A stretch of DNA of 64,000 bases from positions 155,503 to 219,502 of the forward strand of contig NZ_JAAMQM010000010.1 of NCBI RefSeq assembly GCF_013523055.1, read 5' to 3'. Source of the stretch: Pseudomonas capeferrum. Lineage in GTDB: Bacteria > Pseudomonadota > Gammaproteobacteria > Pseudomonadales > Pseudomonadaceae. A program made the translations under genes and the position numbers. Under the pieces are notes generated by a model. The model did no database searches, was not told the DNA's origin, and worked only from the letters and a program-made list of their open reading frames with translations. Each line of letters starts with the position of its first letter. The first letter of the stretch is position 1. Positions 28,500 to 37,667 of the stretch are shown here, piece after piece.

Positions 28500-29246
28500 T
28501 CAGCGACCGCCTCCGAGATCGATGAAACTGCCGGTCGAATACGAAGCCTTGTCGGACAGCAGCCAGAGGATCGCCTCGGCGACTTCTTCTGGCTGGCCTC
28601 CCCGCCCCATGGGTATGCCTGGCGCGAGTTTATCCACCCGCCGCGGATCCCCGCTGAGTGCGTGGAAACCGGTGTGGATATAGCCTGGGCGTACCGCGTT
28701 GACCCGCACGCCGTCACCTGCCACTTCCTTGGCCAATCCTAGGGTGAAGGTATCCAGCGCGCCCTTCGACGCGGCGTAGTCGACATACTCGTTCGGCGAG
28801 CCGAGCCGCGCGGCGACCGAAGACACGTTGACGATACTGCCGCCCTGGCCGCCGTGATGTCGCGACATGCGCAACAAGGCGTGCTTGGCACAAAGCATCG
28901 GGCCGACGACATTGGTCTTCATCACTTCGAGCAGGCGGAATTCGGACATCGCCTGGAGCCGGCTCTGCTGGCCGATCGTCCCGGCATTGTTGACCAGGGC
29001 CGTAACCGCTCCCAATGTCTGGTCGACCTGCTGGAACAACCGGATCACCTCGTCCTCGACACTGGCATCGGCACGCACGGCGATCGCCTGCGCGCCTGCT
29101 GCACGGACCTGCGCCAGCACCTGCTCCGCGGCCGCTTCGTCAGCGTGGTAGTTGATACAGATGCTGTAGCCCTGTTGCGCCGCCAATCGGGCGGTTGCCG
29201 CACCGATGCCACGGCTGGCACCGGTTATCACCATGACCTGGTTCAT
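28500..29246 (-). CDS. Short-chain dehydrogenase/reductase
   Basis: The 248-residue Rossmann enzyme carries the NAD(P)-binding motif TGASRGIGAAT near residues 8-18, NNAG (ALVNNAGTIG), the catalytic serine in IVNVSSVAARLG and the Tyr-x3-Lys pair in YVDYAASKGALD. It has the usual length of classical SDRs. The C-terminal IDLGGGR replaces the usual DVxGG. It lies 58 bp upstream of emrB on the same strand, so it could be read with the efflux operon. The substrate is unknown. Confidence 0.9.
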   Translation of the reverse strand: MNQVMVITGASRGIGAATARLAAQQGYSICINYHADEAAAEQVLAQVRAAGAQAIAVRADASVEDEVIRLFQQVDQTLGAVTALVNNAGTIGQQSRLQAMSEFRLLEVMKTNVVGPMLCAKHALLRMSRHHGGQGGSIVNVSSVAARLGSPNEYVDYAASKGALDTFTLGLAKEVAGDGVRVNAVRPGYIHTGFHALSGDPRRVDKLAPGIPMGRGGQPEEVAEAILWLLSDKASYSTGSFIDLGGGR

Positions 29247-29304
29247 AGCTGGTCCTCTGAAGTTCGACGGATCAAGCCTAATACCCGCCGAAGGTCCCTA
29301 CAAC

Positions 29305-30840
29305 CTAGTGCCCCGCGGAGGCCGGGCCGGCCTTGGCGGCGAAAGGCGGTTTGGCGAACCACACCAGCAGGATCAGCCCGGCGAAGATCCAGGTCATCAA
29401 GGTAAAGTAGTCCACCGTCGACATCATGTAGGCCTGGCCATTGAGGATCTGCTCCAGCCGCGCGTAGCTCTGCGTATTGGCACCGCCCATCTGCTCCAGC
29501 GTATGACGGGTAACCGGATCGTACTGGCTGATGTGCTCGCTCAGATAGGCATGGTGCTGGTCGGCGCGACGAATCCATATCCAGGTCGTCAGCGAAGCGG
29601 CGAAGCTGCCACCCAAGGTTCGCAGAAACGTGGCCAGGCCCGATCCGTCGGCGATCTGTTGCGGTGGCAGGTCGGACAACAGGATGCTCAGGGTCGGCAT
29701 GAAGAACAGCGCCACGCCGATGCCCATGAACAGCTGCACCATGGCGATGTGCATGAAGTCCACTTCGCTGGTGAACCCGGCGCGCATGTAGCAGCTTGCG
29801 CCAATCGCCAGGAATGCCAGCGCCGCGAGCAGGCGCAGGTCGAAGCGGTGTGCATACTTGCCGACGAAGGGCGACATCACCACCGGTAACAGCCCGATAG
29901 GTGCCACTGCCAGCCCGGCCCAGGTGGCGGTATAGCCCATCTGTGTCTGCAGCCACTGCGGCAGGATCAGGTTGATGCCGAAGAATCCGGCATAGCCACC
30001 GACCAGCACCAGGGTGCCGATGCGAAAATTGCGGTGCACGAACAGACGCAGGTTGACCACCGGGTGCTTGTCCGTCAGCTCCCAGATCACGAACACGACA
30101 AGGAACACCAGCGAGATCAGACTGCCGACAATGATGAAAGGCGACTCGAACCAGTCCAGATCATTGCCCTTGTCCAGCACCACCTGCAACGCCCCTACCC
30201 CGACGATCAACGTCAGCAGGCCGACATAGTCCATCGGCTGACGACTGATGGTGACCGGGCGGTTACGCATCTGCTGACGCACCACGGCGGCGGCGAACAG
30301 GCCGATCGGTACGTTGATGAAGAAGATCCAGGGCCAGCTGTAGCTGTCGGTGATCCAGCCGCCAAGGATCGGCCCGGCAATGGGCGCCACCACCGTGACC
30401 ATGGCCAGCAGCGCCAGGGCCATGCCTCGCTTGGCGGGTGGATAGACGGCGATCAGCAGCGTCTGGGTCATGGGATACAACGGCCCGGCCACCACGCCCT
30501 GGAGCACGCGAAAGCCTACAAGCTCCGGCATCGACTGGGCGATGCCGCAAAGGAAGGAAGCGACCACGAACAGCAACGTGGCCCAGATGAACAGATTCAC
30601 CTCGCCAAAGCGACGGCTCAGCCACCCGGTCAGCGGCAAGGCGATGGCATTGCTTACCGCAAAGGAGGTGATGACCCAGGTGCCCTGCTCGTAGCTCACG
30701 CCCAGGTTGCCGGAAATGGTGGGCAAGGCGACGTTGGCGATGGTGGTGTCGAGCACCTGCATGAAGGTCGCCAGCGACAGGCCGATAGTGGTCAGCAGCA
30801 GGCTCGGCGGCGTGAACTGTGCGGGGGCCTGGGTGCTCAT
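29305..30840 (-). CDS. emrB: EmrB-type DHA2 multidrug efflux transporter
   Basis: A 511-residue major-facilitator permease with 14 predicted helices, the length of the DHA2 (EmrB/QacA) family. Motifs include LDTTIANVALPTI in helix 1 (motif D1), GWLSRRFGEVNLF (motif A) and GPILGGWITDSYSWPWIFFI (motif C). It pairs with the adaptor EmrA, whose stop overlaps its start by 4 bp (30837-30840), and with a MarR repressor at the head of the operon. Together with an outer-membrane channel encoded elsewhere it should export hydrophobic drugs or uncouplers. Confidence 0.93.
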   Translation of the reverse strand: MSTQAPAQFTPPSLLLTTIGLSLATFMQVLDTTIANVALPTISGNLGVSYEQGTWVITSFAVSNAIALPLTGWLSRRFGEVNLFIWATLLFVVASFLCGIAQSMPELVGFRVLQGVVAGPLYPMTQTLLIAVYPPAKRGMALALLAMVTVVAPIAGPILGGWITDSYSWPWIFFINVPIGLFAAAVVRQQMRNRPVTISRQPMDYVGLLTLIVGVGALQVVLDKGNDLDWFESPFIIVGSLISLVFLVVFVIWELTDKHPVVNLRLFVHRNFRIGTLVLVGGYAGFFGINLILPQWLQTQMGYTATWAGLAVAPIGLLPVVMSPFVGKYAHRFDLRLLAALAFLAIGASCYMRAGFTSEVDFMHIAMVQLFMGIGVALFFMPTLSILLSDLPPQQIADGSGLATFLRTLGGSFAASLTTWIWIRRADQHHAYLSEHISQYDPVTRHTLEQMGGANTQSYARLEQILNGQAYMMSTVDYFTLMTWIFAGLILLVWFAKPPFAAKAGPASAGH

Positions 30841-32033
30841 CGCTGCGCCGTCTTCCCGGTGCCCGCACTGTTTTCATGGATCAACCGCGCGATCATGGCA
30901 TCCGCCTCGCTCAACTGGCGGTCATAGACCTGGGTCGTGAAGCTCGCCTGCCTGGGCGGTTGCTGGGCCAGGACCGGCCCGCTCTGGTCATGCAGGTTCA
31001 CCTCGACCACGGTCGACAGGCCGATGCGCAAGGGATGCCGCTGCAGCTGCTCAGGGTCGAGATGGATGCGCACGGGCACGCGCTGCACGATCTTGATCCA
31101 GTTGCCGGTGGCGTTCTGTGCGGGCAACAGCGCGAATGCGCTACCCGTGCCGGCACCCAGGCTGTCCACCGTTCCGCTATAGATGACGTCGCTGCCGTAG
31201 AGGTCTGCCGTGACTTCCACGGGCTGGCCGATGCGCATGTCGCGCAGCTGGGTTTCCTTGAAGTTGGCATCGATCCAGACCTGGTTCAGCGGGATTACCG
31301 CCATGGTGGCGGTACCGGGCTGCAGGCGCTGGCCAAGTTGCACGGTACGCTTGGCCACGTAGCCGGTCACCGGCGCCACGAGCGTGGTACGAGCGTGGTC
31401 GAGGAACGCCTGGCGCAGATTGGCCGCAGCGCTCAACACTTCGGGGTGGGATGAGACCACGGTATCGTCGATCAACGCGGTACTGGTGACCAGCTGCTGA
31501 CGCGCGTTGTCCAGCGCGCCCTGTGCCGACGCCAGGTCGTCATGGGCATGGGACAGCTCTTCGGCAGCGATGGCCCCACTGTCGGCCAGGACCTTGCGCC
31601 GCGCATAGTTCTCGCGGGCCTTCTTCAGCTCGGCCTGACGCGCCTGCACTTGCGCCTTGAGGGCGTCGACGTTGCTGTACAGCCCACGCACTTGGCGCAC
31701 GGTACGCGCCAAGTCGGCTTGCGCGGCCTGCAGGGCCACTTCGCTGTCGCTCGGATCGAAGCGCAGCAGTACCTGGCCCGCCTGCACCAGGTCGCCATCA
31801 TCGGCGCCGATACTGGTGACGGTCCCCGTGACCAGGGGCGTGATCTCGACCACGTTGCCGCTGACGTAGGCATCGTCGGTGCTCTCCTCCCAGCGCCCGT
31901 ACAGGGTGTACCAGGCCCAGACACCAAGGGCGCCGAGGATCACCAGCAGCAGCACGCCAAGCAACAGGATCTTGCGCTTGCGCGTGGGTTCGGGCGCCGC
32001 GTTGGGGGTGGATGTGTCCGGTGTAGTAGCCAT
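30837..32033 (-). CDS. emrA: EmrA-type membrane-fusion (HlyD) adaptor
   Basis: The 398-residue periplasmic adaptor has one N-terminal membrane helix (about 20-42; LLLGVLLLVILGALGVWAW), a biotinyl-lipoyl-like region starting DDAYVSGNVVEITP, a long coiled-coil hairpin (about 110-210) and a beta-barrel with NQVWIDANFKETQL. DAYVSGN and NFKETQ are hallmarks of EmrA. It bridges EmrB to an outer-membrane factor that is not encoded here. It starts 27 bp after marR and overlaps emrB by 4 bp. Confidence 0.93.
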   Translation of the reverse strand: MATTPDTSTPNAAPEPTRKRKILLLGVLLLVILGALGVWAWYTLYGRWEESTDDAYVSGNVVEITPLVTGTVTSIGADDGDLVQAGQVLLRFDPSDSEVALQAAQADLARTVRQVRGLYSNVDALKAQVQARQAELKKARENYARRKVLADSGAIAAEELSHAHDDLASAQGALDNARQQLVTSTALIDDTVVSSHPEVLSAAANLRQAFLDHARTTLVAPVTGYVAKRTVQLGQRLQPGTATMAVIPLNQVWIDANFKETQLRDMRIGQPVEVTADLYGSDVIYSGTVDSLGAGTGSAFALLPAQNATGNWIKIVQRVPVRIHLDPEQLQRHPLRIGLSTVVEVNLHDQSGPVLAQQPPRQASFTTQVYDRQLSEADAMIARLIHENSAGTGKTAQR

Positions 32034-32060
32034 GAAATACCTTGGATAATTCGGAAAGGA

Positions 32061-32534
32061 TCAACGATCGCGCAGGCGACGGATCGTCAGGGGGTCGCCG
32101 GCCTGGAGCAGGACCTTGGCCAGAAGCGCTTCCAATGTCTGCAACTCTTCAGGCCGCAACGCGCCGACCAGTTCGTTCATGGCCGCGGCGCCCACCTGCG
32201 GCAGACGATCGGCGAGCGACTGACCGTCCTCGGTCAATGCCAGGCGTACCTGACGGCGGTCCTGCGGACAGCGCTGGCGCCGAAGCAGTCCCTTCTGCTC
32301 CAGGCGGTCGAGCATGCGGGTCATCGACCCGCTGTCCAGGCCCAACGAACGGCACAGCTCGGCGGGGGTGTCGACCTGATACAGAGTCACGATGATCAGC
32401 ACCTTGAACTGCGCGGCTGTCACACCGTAGGCCTCCAGATGGCTGTCCAGAATGCGATCCTTGAAGATCGCCGCGCGCCCCAGCAACATGCCGATGGAGC
32501 ACGACTGGAAATTCTCGGGAGTGAAATGAGGCAT
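32061..32534 (-). CDS. MarR-family repressor of the emrAB operon
   Basis: The 157-residue winged-helix protein has the MarR recognition helix region LCRSLGLDSGSMTRMLDRLEQ and wing LLRRQRCPQDRRQVRLALTE. It heads the marR-emrA-emrB operon, an arrangement like E. coli mprA(emrR)-emrAB. It probably represses the operon and is released by exported compounds. A dyad TTACTGC-TTAG-GCAGTGA lies 33-50 bp upstream of its start and is the best operator candidate. Confidence 0.92.
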   Translation of the reverse strand: MPHFTPENFQSCSIGMLLGRAAIFKDRILDSHLEAYGVTAAQFKVLIIVTLYQVDTPAELCRSLGLDSGSMTRMLDRLEQKGLLRRQRCPQDRRQVRLALTEDGQSLADRLPQVGAAAMNELVGALRPEELQTLEALLAKVLLQAGDPLTIRRLRDR

Positions 32535-32566
32535 CAGGAGAGCAGTCGTGGAAATGTGAGCAAATG

Positions 32567-32584
32567 TTACTGCTTAGGCAGTGA
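32567..32584. promoter_or_regulatory. Candidate MarR operator
   Basis: TTACTGC-TTAG-GCAGTGA is an imperfect 18-bp palindrome with perfect inner arms ACTGC/GCAGT. It is placed just upstream of the marR-emrA-emrB operon, where a MarR dimer would block the promoter. Identified by symmetry and position only. Confidence 0.5.
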
Positions 32585-32592
32585 ATGTCAAA

Positions 32593-32606
32593 GCCCTAAT
32601 TAGGGC
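32593..32606. promoter_or_regulatory. Perfect 14-bp palindrome between marR and fecR-like gene
   Basis: GCCCTAATTAGGGC is perfectly self-complementary. It lies 8 bp beyond the candidate MarR operator in the 240-bp divergent region between the marR operon and the FecR-like gene, and could be an operator for either. No known regulator motif was recognised. Confidence 0.4.
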
Positions 32607-32774
32607 GCTATGGATTTTGCAGCGTCGATAGCCAGCCTGCGAATGCGCACGCCCCCGTTCCTGGAAGAGAATCTTTCCTAGCTCTACGAAATATCCTTAA
32701 CTGATATTCATTCGCCATTACCTCGTTCTCTAGGGGCGCTTCCAAGGGTAGAATGACGCAACCCAGGAGCCTCA

Positions 32775-33782
32775 ATGAACCAAGACCGTCTCTATCCCGA
32801 CCAGGACACCGCCATTACTGATGCCGCCGCGCAGTGGTGCATGCGCATGCACGACGAGGATTGCACGGCGGCGGAACGCGAGGCGTTCCTTGCATGGCTC
32901 GCGGTCGACCCACGGCATGAGGTGGAATATCACGCGATGGTCGAGATTTGGCGGGCGGCCGAACAACTCCCGCGCCACGCTCCCGTCATCGAACTGCACC
33001 CTGCCCCGTGTAGAAGATCCTCTCGCCAGGCATGGCGCTCCTACACCTCGGCGGCTGTCATCACCTTGCTGGCGCTGCCACTGGTGGGCTTGACCGGTTG
33101 GGAACAAGGTTGGTTGCCCAATCATTACCAGCACTTCGAGACCACCAATCAGGTGCAGCAGGTGCAACTGGCCGATGGCAGCAAGGTCGAGCTCAATCTC
33201 AATTCCGAACTGCGTTACACCCGCTATAAGGACGAACGGCGGGTGACTCTGGTAAAGGGAGAGGCATTCTTCTCGGTGAGACACGACAGCGCGAACCCGT
33301 TCATCGTCCACGCGGCCGATGGCTACACGCGGGTGACCGGTACGCAGTTCAACGTGTGGAAGTATCGGGACCAGGTCAAGGTGACGCTGGTGGAGGGGTC
33401 CGTCATGGTCAGCAGCGACGGTAGCAACGGCGGCTACCGCCTGGACCCCGGCATGCAAGCCAGTTACCGGCGCGGTGACTTCGAGCCAGAACTGGCCCAG
33501 AGCAACGATTACGGCAATAACCTGGCGTGGCGTACCGGCAAGCTGATTCTCGACAACCTCAGCCTTGCCCAGGCCCTGCCGATGATCAATCGCTATCTCG
33601 ACAAGCCACTGCAACTGGCCGACGACACCACTGGCGCGATTCGCATCAGCGGCATCTTCAACATCCGCGAGGTCGAGCGCCTGGTCAGCACCCTGCCCAA
33701 GGTACTGCCGGTGTACCTGACCCGCAACAAGGACGGCAATACCGTCCTCAACCGTATCTCACCTGCGCCAACCCGCGGCTGA
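32775..33782 (+). CDS. Orphan FecR-like anti-sigma / transmembrane sensor
   Basis: The 335-residue protein has the usual FecR plan. The N-terminal cytoplasmic anti-sigma region (about 10-65) carries DAAAQWCMRMHDEDCTAAER and AFLAWLAVDPRHEVEY. One membrane helix lies at about 90-108, followed by the periplasmic FecR domain (about 120-230; VQLADGSKVELNLNSELRY, then GEAFFSVRHD) and a C-terminal STN-like part (about 260-325). FecR proteins relay a signal from a TonB-dependent receptor to an ECF sigma factor. Neither gene is adjacent here: a MarR operon lies upstream and a convergent antiporter downstream. AGGAG at about 32765 supports the start. Confidence 0.9.
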   Translation: MNQDRLYPDQDTAITDAAAQWCMRMHDEDCTAAEREAFLAWLAVDPRHEVEYHAMVEIWRAAEQLPRHAPVIELHPAPCRRSSRQAWRSYTSAAVITLLALPLVGLTGWEQGWLPNHYQHFETTNQVQQVQLADGSKVELNLNSELRYTRYKDERRVTLVKGEAFFSVRHDSANPFIVHAADGYTRVTGTQFNVWKYRDQVKVTLVEGSVMVSSDGSNGGYRLDPGMQASYRRGDFEPELAQSNDYGNNLAWRTGKLILDNLSLAQALPMINRYLDKPLQLADDTTGAIRISGIFNIREVERLVSTLPKVLPVYLTRNKDGNTVLNRISPAPTRG

Positions 33783-33809
33783 CCCGGCTGCGGGCATTGC
33801 GCAGCACGC

Positions 33810-35129
33810 TCAGAGCACCATTGCCGCCACCCAGCCGAAAACCAGCAGGGGCAGGTTGTAGTGGATGAAGGTCGGCACCACAGTGTCCCAGATATGATGG
33901 TGCTGGCCATCGACGTTGAGGCCGGAAGTCGGCCCGAGAGTCGAGTCCGACGCCGGCGAGCCTGCGTCACCCAAGGCCCCCGCGGTACCGACGATGCAGA
34001 CGGTAGCCAGGGGATCGAAGCCTAGCTGCACGCACAGGGGCACGAAGATCGCGGCCAGGATCGGCACCGTCGAAAAGGACGAGCCGATGCCCATGGTCAC
34101 CAGCAACCCGACCAGCAACATAAGCAAGGCGCCGACACCCTTGCTGTGGTCGATCCACTGCGCCGATGTCTCCACCAGGCTCTTCACTTCCCCCGTCGCC
34201 TTCATCACTTCGGCGAAGCCCGAGGCGGCGATCATGATGAAGCCGATCATGGCCATCATCTTCATGCCTTCGGTGAAGAGGCTGTCGGTGTCCTTCCAGC
34301 GCACGATGCCCGAAAGCGAGAAGATCAGGAAGCCGACCATGGCTCCGATGATCATCGAGTCCAGCCACAGCTGGATGACGAATGCCGCGGCAATGGCAAC
34401 GCCGGCCACCACCAGGGTCAGCGGGTTGTAGCTGACCGCGACCTGCTCGACCTGCTCGATGCGAGCGAGGTCATAGACGCGTTTCTTGCGGTAGCTGATG
34501 GACACGGCCACCAGCATGCCGACCAGCATCCCCGCCGCCGGGATGGCCATGGCCTGGGTCACGTTGACGCCGCTTACATCGACACCCGCCCGGCTGACGT
34601 TGGCCAGCAGGATCTCGTTGAGAAAGATGTTGCCGAACCCCACGGGCAGGAACATGTAGGGCGTGATCAGGCCGAAGGTGATCACGCAGGCCACCAGCCG
34701 CCGGTCGATGCTCAGACGGGTCAAGACATACAGCAACGGTGGCACCAGCAGCGGGATGAAGGCGATGTGGATCGGCAGGATGTTCTGCGAGGACACCGCC
34801 ACCACCAGCATCAGGCCGATCAGTAGCCACTTGATCTTGCCGCCTTCGTCATGGCCCTGGTGATCGATCATCGCCAGGGCACGATCAGCCAAGGCATGGG
34901 CCAGCCCGGACTTGGCGATGGCCACCGCGAAGGCGCCGAGCAAGGCATAGGACAGCGCCACGGTGGCGCCGCCGCCCAGGCCGCCGTTGAACGCCTTGAG
35001 CGTACCCTCGATGCCGAGGCCGCCGAACAGCCCCCCGGCCAGGGCGCCGATGATCAGGGCGATGACTACATGCACGCGGGACAGGCTCAGGACGAGCATG
35101 ATGCCCACCGCGGCAATGACTGCATTCAT
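33810..35129 (-). CDS. Na+/H+ antiporter-family (NhaC-like) membrane protein
   Basis: The 439-residue protein has about 11-12 predicted helices, with glycine-rich N-terminal GALAGGLFGGLGIEGTLKAF and conserved SSFSTVPILAAIFVPLC and GDAGSPASDSTLGPT stretches near the end. These match the Na+/H+ antiporter / ion-transporter superfamily, in which annotated functions range from sodium extrusion to organic anion transport. I chose ATG 35129 (MNAVIAAVGIML), which starts directly with the first helix; an earlier ATG adds 20 atypical residues. It is convergent with the FecR-like gene and divergent from the chemoreceptor. Confidence 0.82.
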   Translation of the reverse strand: MNAVIAAVGIMLVLSLSRVHVVIALIIGALAGGLFGGLGIEGTLKAFNGGLGGGATVALSYALLGAFAVAIAKSGLAHALADRALAMIDHQGHDEGGKIKWLLIGLMLVVAVSSQNILPIHIAFIPLLVPPLLYVLTRLSIDRRLVACVITFGLITPYMFLPVGFGNIFLNEILLANVSRAGVDVSGVNVTQAMAIPAAGMLVGMLVAVSISYRKKRVYDLARIEQVEQVAVSYNPLTLVVAGVAIAAAFVIQLWLDSMIIGAMVGFLIFSLSGIVRWKDTDSLFTEGMKMMAMIGFIMIAASGFAEVMKATGEVKSLVETSAQWIDHSKGVGALLMLLVGLLVTMGIGSSFSTVPILAAIFVPLCVQLGFDPLATVCIVGTAGALGDAGSPASDSTLGPTSGLNVDGQHHHIWDTVVPTFIHYNLPLLVFGWVAAMVL

Positions 35130-35391
35130 GGTGCGGGTTACCTCTTTAAACCAGACAAAAAGCGAGTGTTTCGGCCATGGATAGCCCATGGGCTAGGGGC
35201 CGAACGAGGGGATGTTTTCAGAAGGGCGCACACTCTGAAGCACTGGCGAAGAGATGTCAAAACAGACTATGTCGATGCTTGCCGTAGGATAATTCGCCAA
35301 TCCCTTTTCTGGATCGATCGTTCGAATAAAGAACCCGGCCGGGCCGCCGACACAGGTAATAGCCTCCGATTTCTCGCTCAAGGAACACGTC

Positions 35392-37539
35392 ATGTTGCGC
35401 CGCCAACTTTCCATCCAGTGGAAGATCACCCTGCTGGCCGGCCTGTGCCTGGCCGGGATCGTCACTCTGCTCGTCGGTCTGTCGCTGTACCGCATGGATC
35501 ACAGCTCCGACCTGGTCAAGGCCAGCAGCATGCAGATGCTCAACGAGGCCGCGCAGGCGCGGATCGCCTCGCAGGGCGAGGCCCAGGCCCTGAACATCCG
35601 CCGTCAGTTCATGGACGCCTACCAGTACGGCAGCGGCTTCGCCCGTCAGGTGCTGTTCCTGCGCGAACAGGCCGAAAAGCGCTTCCTCGACGCCTATGAC
35701 CTGCGCGAGGACATGACCCGCCAGGTGCGCGGTGCGTTGCAGGCCAACCCCGACCTGCTCGGCCTGTCGCTGGTATTCGAACCTGGCGCGCTGGATGGCA
35801 AGGACAGCCTGTTTGCCAACGAGCAGGCGCTGGGCAGCAATGAGCAGGGGCGTTTCTCGCTGTACTGGTCGCAACCCACCCCTGGCCAGTTGACCTCCCT
35901 GACGCTCCCCGAGCAGGACCTGACCGACACTCGGGTCGGTCCGAGCGGCGAGCCCGCCAATACCTGGTTCGTCTGCCCACGCACTACCCGCCAGGTCTGC
36001 GTGGTCGAGCCCTACTTCTACGAGATCAAGGGCCAGCAGGTCCTGATGACCAGCATCGTCTTCCCGCTGATCGTTGCGGACAAAGTGATCGGTGCCTTGT
36101 CGGTGGACATCAATCTCCACAGTCTGCAGGCTTTGAGCCAGGCCGCGAGCAGCAGCCTCTACGAAGGTCGCACCCGCGTCGGGATCCTCAGCCCGGCGGG
36201 CCTGCTGGCCGGCTACAGCGCCGACGCGAGCCAGCTGGCCAAGCGTATCGATCAGGTCGATCCGGCCCAGGGGGCCGAGCTGGTACGCCTGCTCTCGGAC
36301 CCCAAGCTCTTGCATATCCTGCACCATGAGGAGCGTCTGAAAGTCCTCGCCTCGTTTCCGCCCATTCCCGGTGGCAAGCCCTGGGGCGTGCTGCTGGACG
36401 TGCCGGAAAGCGTGCTCGTCGGGCCGGCACGCGCCCTGCAGAAGGAACTCGACCAGCTCAACACCAGCGGCACCCTGCTCGAGCTGGGCCTGGGCCTGCT
36501 GGCGGCCGTGCTCGGGCTGTTGCTTGTCTGGCTCATGGCTCGTGGCGTCACCCGCCCCATCCTCGGGGTCGCCAACATGCTCAAGGACATCGCCAGCGGC
36601 GAAGGCGACCTGACCCGTCGATTGCACTATGACAAGCGCGACGAGCTGGGAGAGTTGGCTGGCTGGTTCAACCGCTTCCTCGACAAGCTGCAACCAACCA
36701 TCGCCGAGGTGAAGCGTTCGGTCCAGGCCGCTCGCGACACCGCGGACCAATCTTCGGCCATCGCCACCGAGACCAGCGCCGGGATGGAGCAGCAATACCG
36801 GCAGGTCGATCAGGTCGCCACCGCTTCCCACGAGATGAGTGCCACCGCGCAGGACGTTGCCCGTAGCGCCGCCCAGGCGGCCCACGCCGCCCGCGAGGCC
36901 GACCAGGCGACCCGCGATGGCCTGGCGGTGATCGACCAGACCACCGACAGCATCGACACCCTTGCCACCGACATGAGCGCCGCGATGCGACAGGTCGAAG
37001 GCCTGGCGCAGAACAGCGAGAAGATCGGCTCGGTGCTGGAGGTGATCCGTTCGATCGCCGAACAGACCAACCTGCTGGCTCTCAACGCCGCCATCGAGGC
37101 CGCTCGCGCCGGCGAGGCCGGTCGTGGCTTCGCCGTCGTCGCCGACGAGGTGCGCAACCTGGCTCGACGCACGCAGGAATCGGTGGAGGAAACCCGTCAG
37201 GTCATCGAAGCCCTGCAGGCCGGGACCCGCGAAGTGGTCGGTGCGATGGACAGCAGTCATCGCCAGGCCCAGGGCGGCGTCGAACAGGTCGGCCAGGCGG
37301 TCAGCGCACTGCAACGCATCGGCCAGGCGGTGACGGTGATCAGCGACATGAACCTGCAGATCGCCAGCGCCGCCGAGGAGCAGAGTGCCGTGGCCGAGGA
37401 GATCAACAAGAACGTCGCGACCATCCGCGATGTCACCGAATCCCTGTCCGGCCAGGCCAATGAATCGGCGCGAGTCAGCCAGTCGCTGAACAGCCTGGCC
37501 AACCAGCAGCAGGGCCTGATGGACCAGTTCAGGGTCTGA
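35392..37539 (+). CDS. Methyl-accepting chemotaxis protein with dCache-type sensor
   Basis: A 715-residue chemoreceptor. A first membrane helix (about 12-34) is followed by a large periplasmic dCache-like ligand domain (about 38-355), a second helix (about 360-382), HAMP (about 383-436) and a cytoplasmic signalling domain with the tip [19 protein letters not shown]. The architecture and several segments recall the P. putida polyamine receptor McpU and the PctA family, but ligand specificity cannot be assigned. It lies 128 bp upstream of a betaine-type binding protein and permease on the same strand, suggesting a shared ligand or ligand class. Confidence 0.93.
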   Translation: MLRRQLSIQWKITLLAGLCLAGIVTLLVGLSLYRMDHSSDLVKASSMQMLNEAAQARIASQGEAQALNIRRQFMDAYQYGSGFARQVLFLREQAEKRFLDAYDLREDMTRQVRGALQANPDLLGLSLVFEPGALDGKDSLFANEQALGSNEQGRFSLYWSQPTPGQLTSLTLPEQDLTDTRVGPSGEPANTWFVCPRTTRQVCVVEPYFYEIKGQQVLMTSIVFPLIVADKVIGALSVDINLHSLQALSQAASSSLYEGRTRVGILSPAGLLAGYSADASQLAKRIDQVDPAQGAELVRLLSDPKLLHILHHEERLKVLASFPPIPGGKPWGVLLDVPESVLVGPARALQKELDQLNTSGTLLELGLGLLAAVLGLLLVWLMARGVTRPILGVANMLKDIASGEGDLTRRLHYDKRDELGELAGWFNRFLDKLQPTIAEVKRSVQAARDTADQSSAIATETSAGMEQQYRQVDQVATASHEMSATAQDVARSAAQAAHAAREADQATRDGLAVIDQTTDSIDTLATDMSAAMRQVEGLAQNSEKIGSVLEVIRSIAEQTNLLALNAAIEAARAGEAGRGFAVVADEVRNLARRTQESVEETRQVIEALQAGTREVVGAMDSSHRQAQGGVEQVGQAVSALQRIGQAVTVISDMNLQIASAAEEQSAVAEEINKNVATIRDVTESLSGQANESARVSQSLNSLANQQQGLMDQFRV

Positions 37540-37667
37540 TGGCTCCACCAGGCGGCAGGAGGCCGCCTGGAAGCCGCGTGCCAGGCCCTGGTCGCCTGTG
37601 TGGCCACTGGGGCCGGGTCGTCTACACTTGGTCAGACTTCCGGACCAGGCAATGGACGAGACCTCCC

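Noticed and set aside
35230..35391. Possible FliA (flagellar sigma) promoter for the chemoreceptor
   Set aside because: A GCCGTAGGATAA stretch loosely recalls GCCGATAA but has an insertion and no TAAA element at the right distance.
35257..37548. 763-residue open frame antisense to the chemoreceptor gene
   Set aside because: It mirrors the high-GC coding strand of a well-supported chemoreceptor and has no recognisable domain; a typical antisense shadow in GC-rich DNA.
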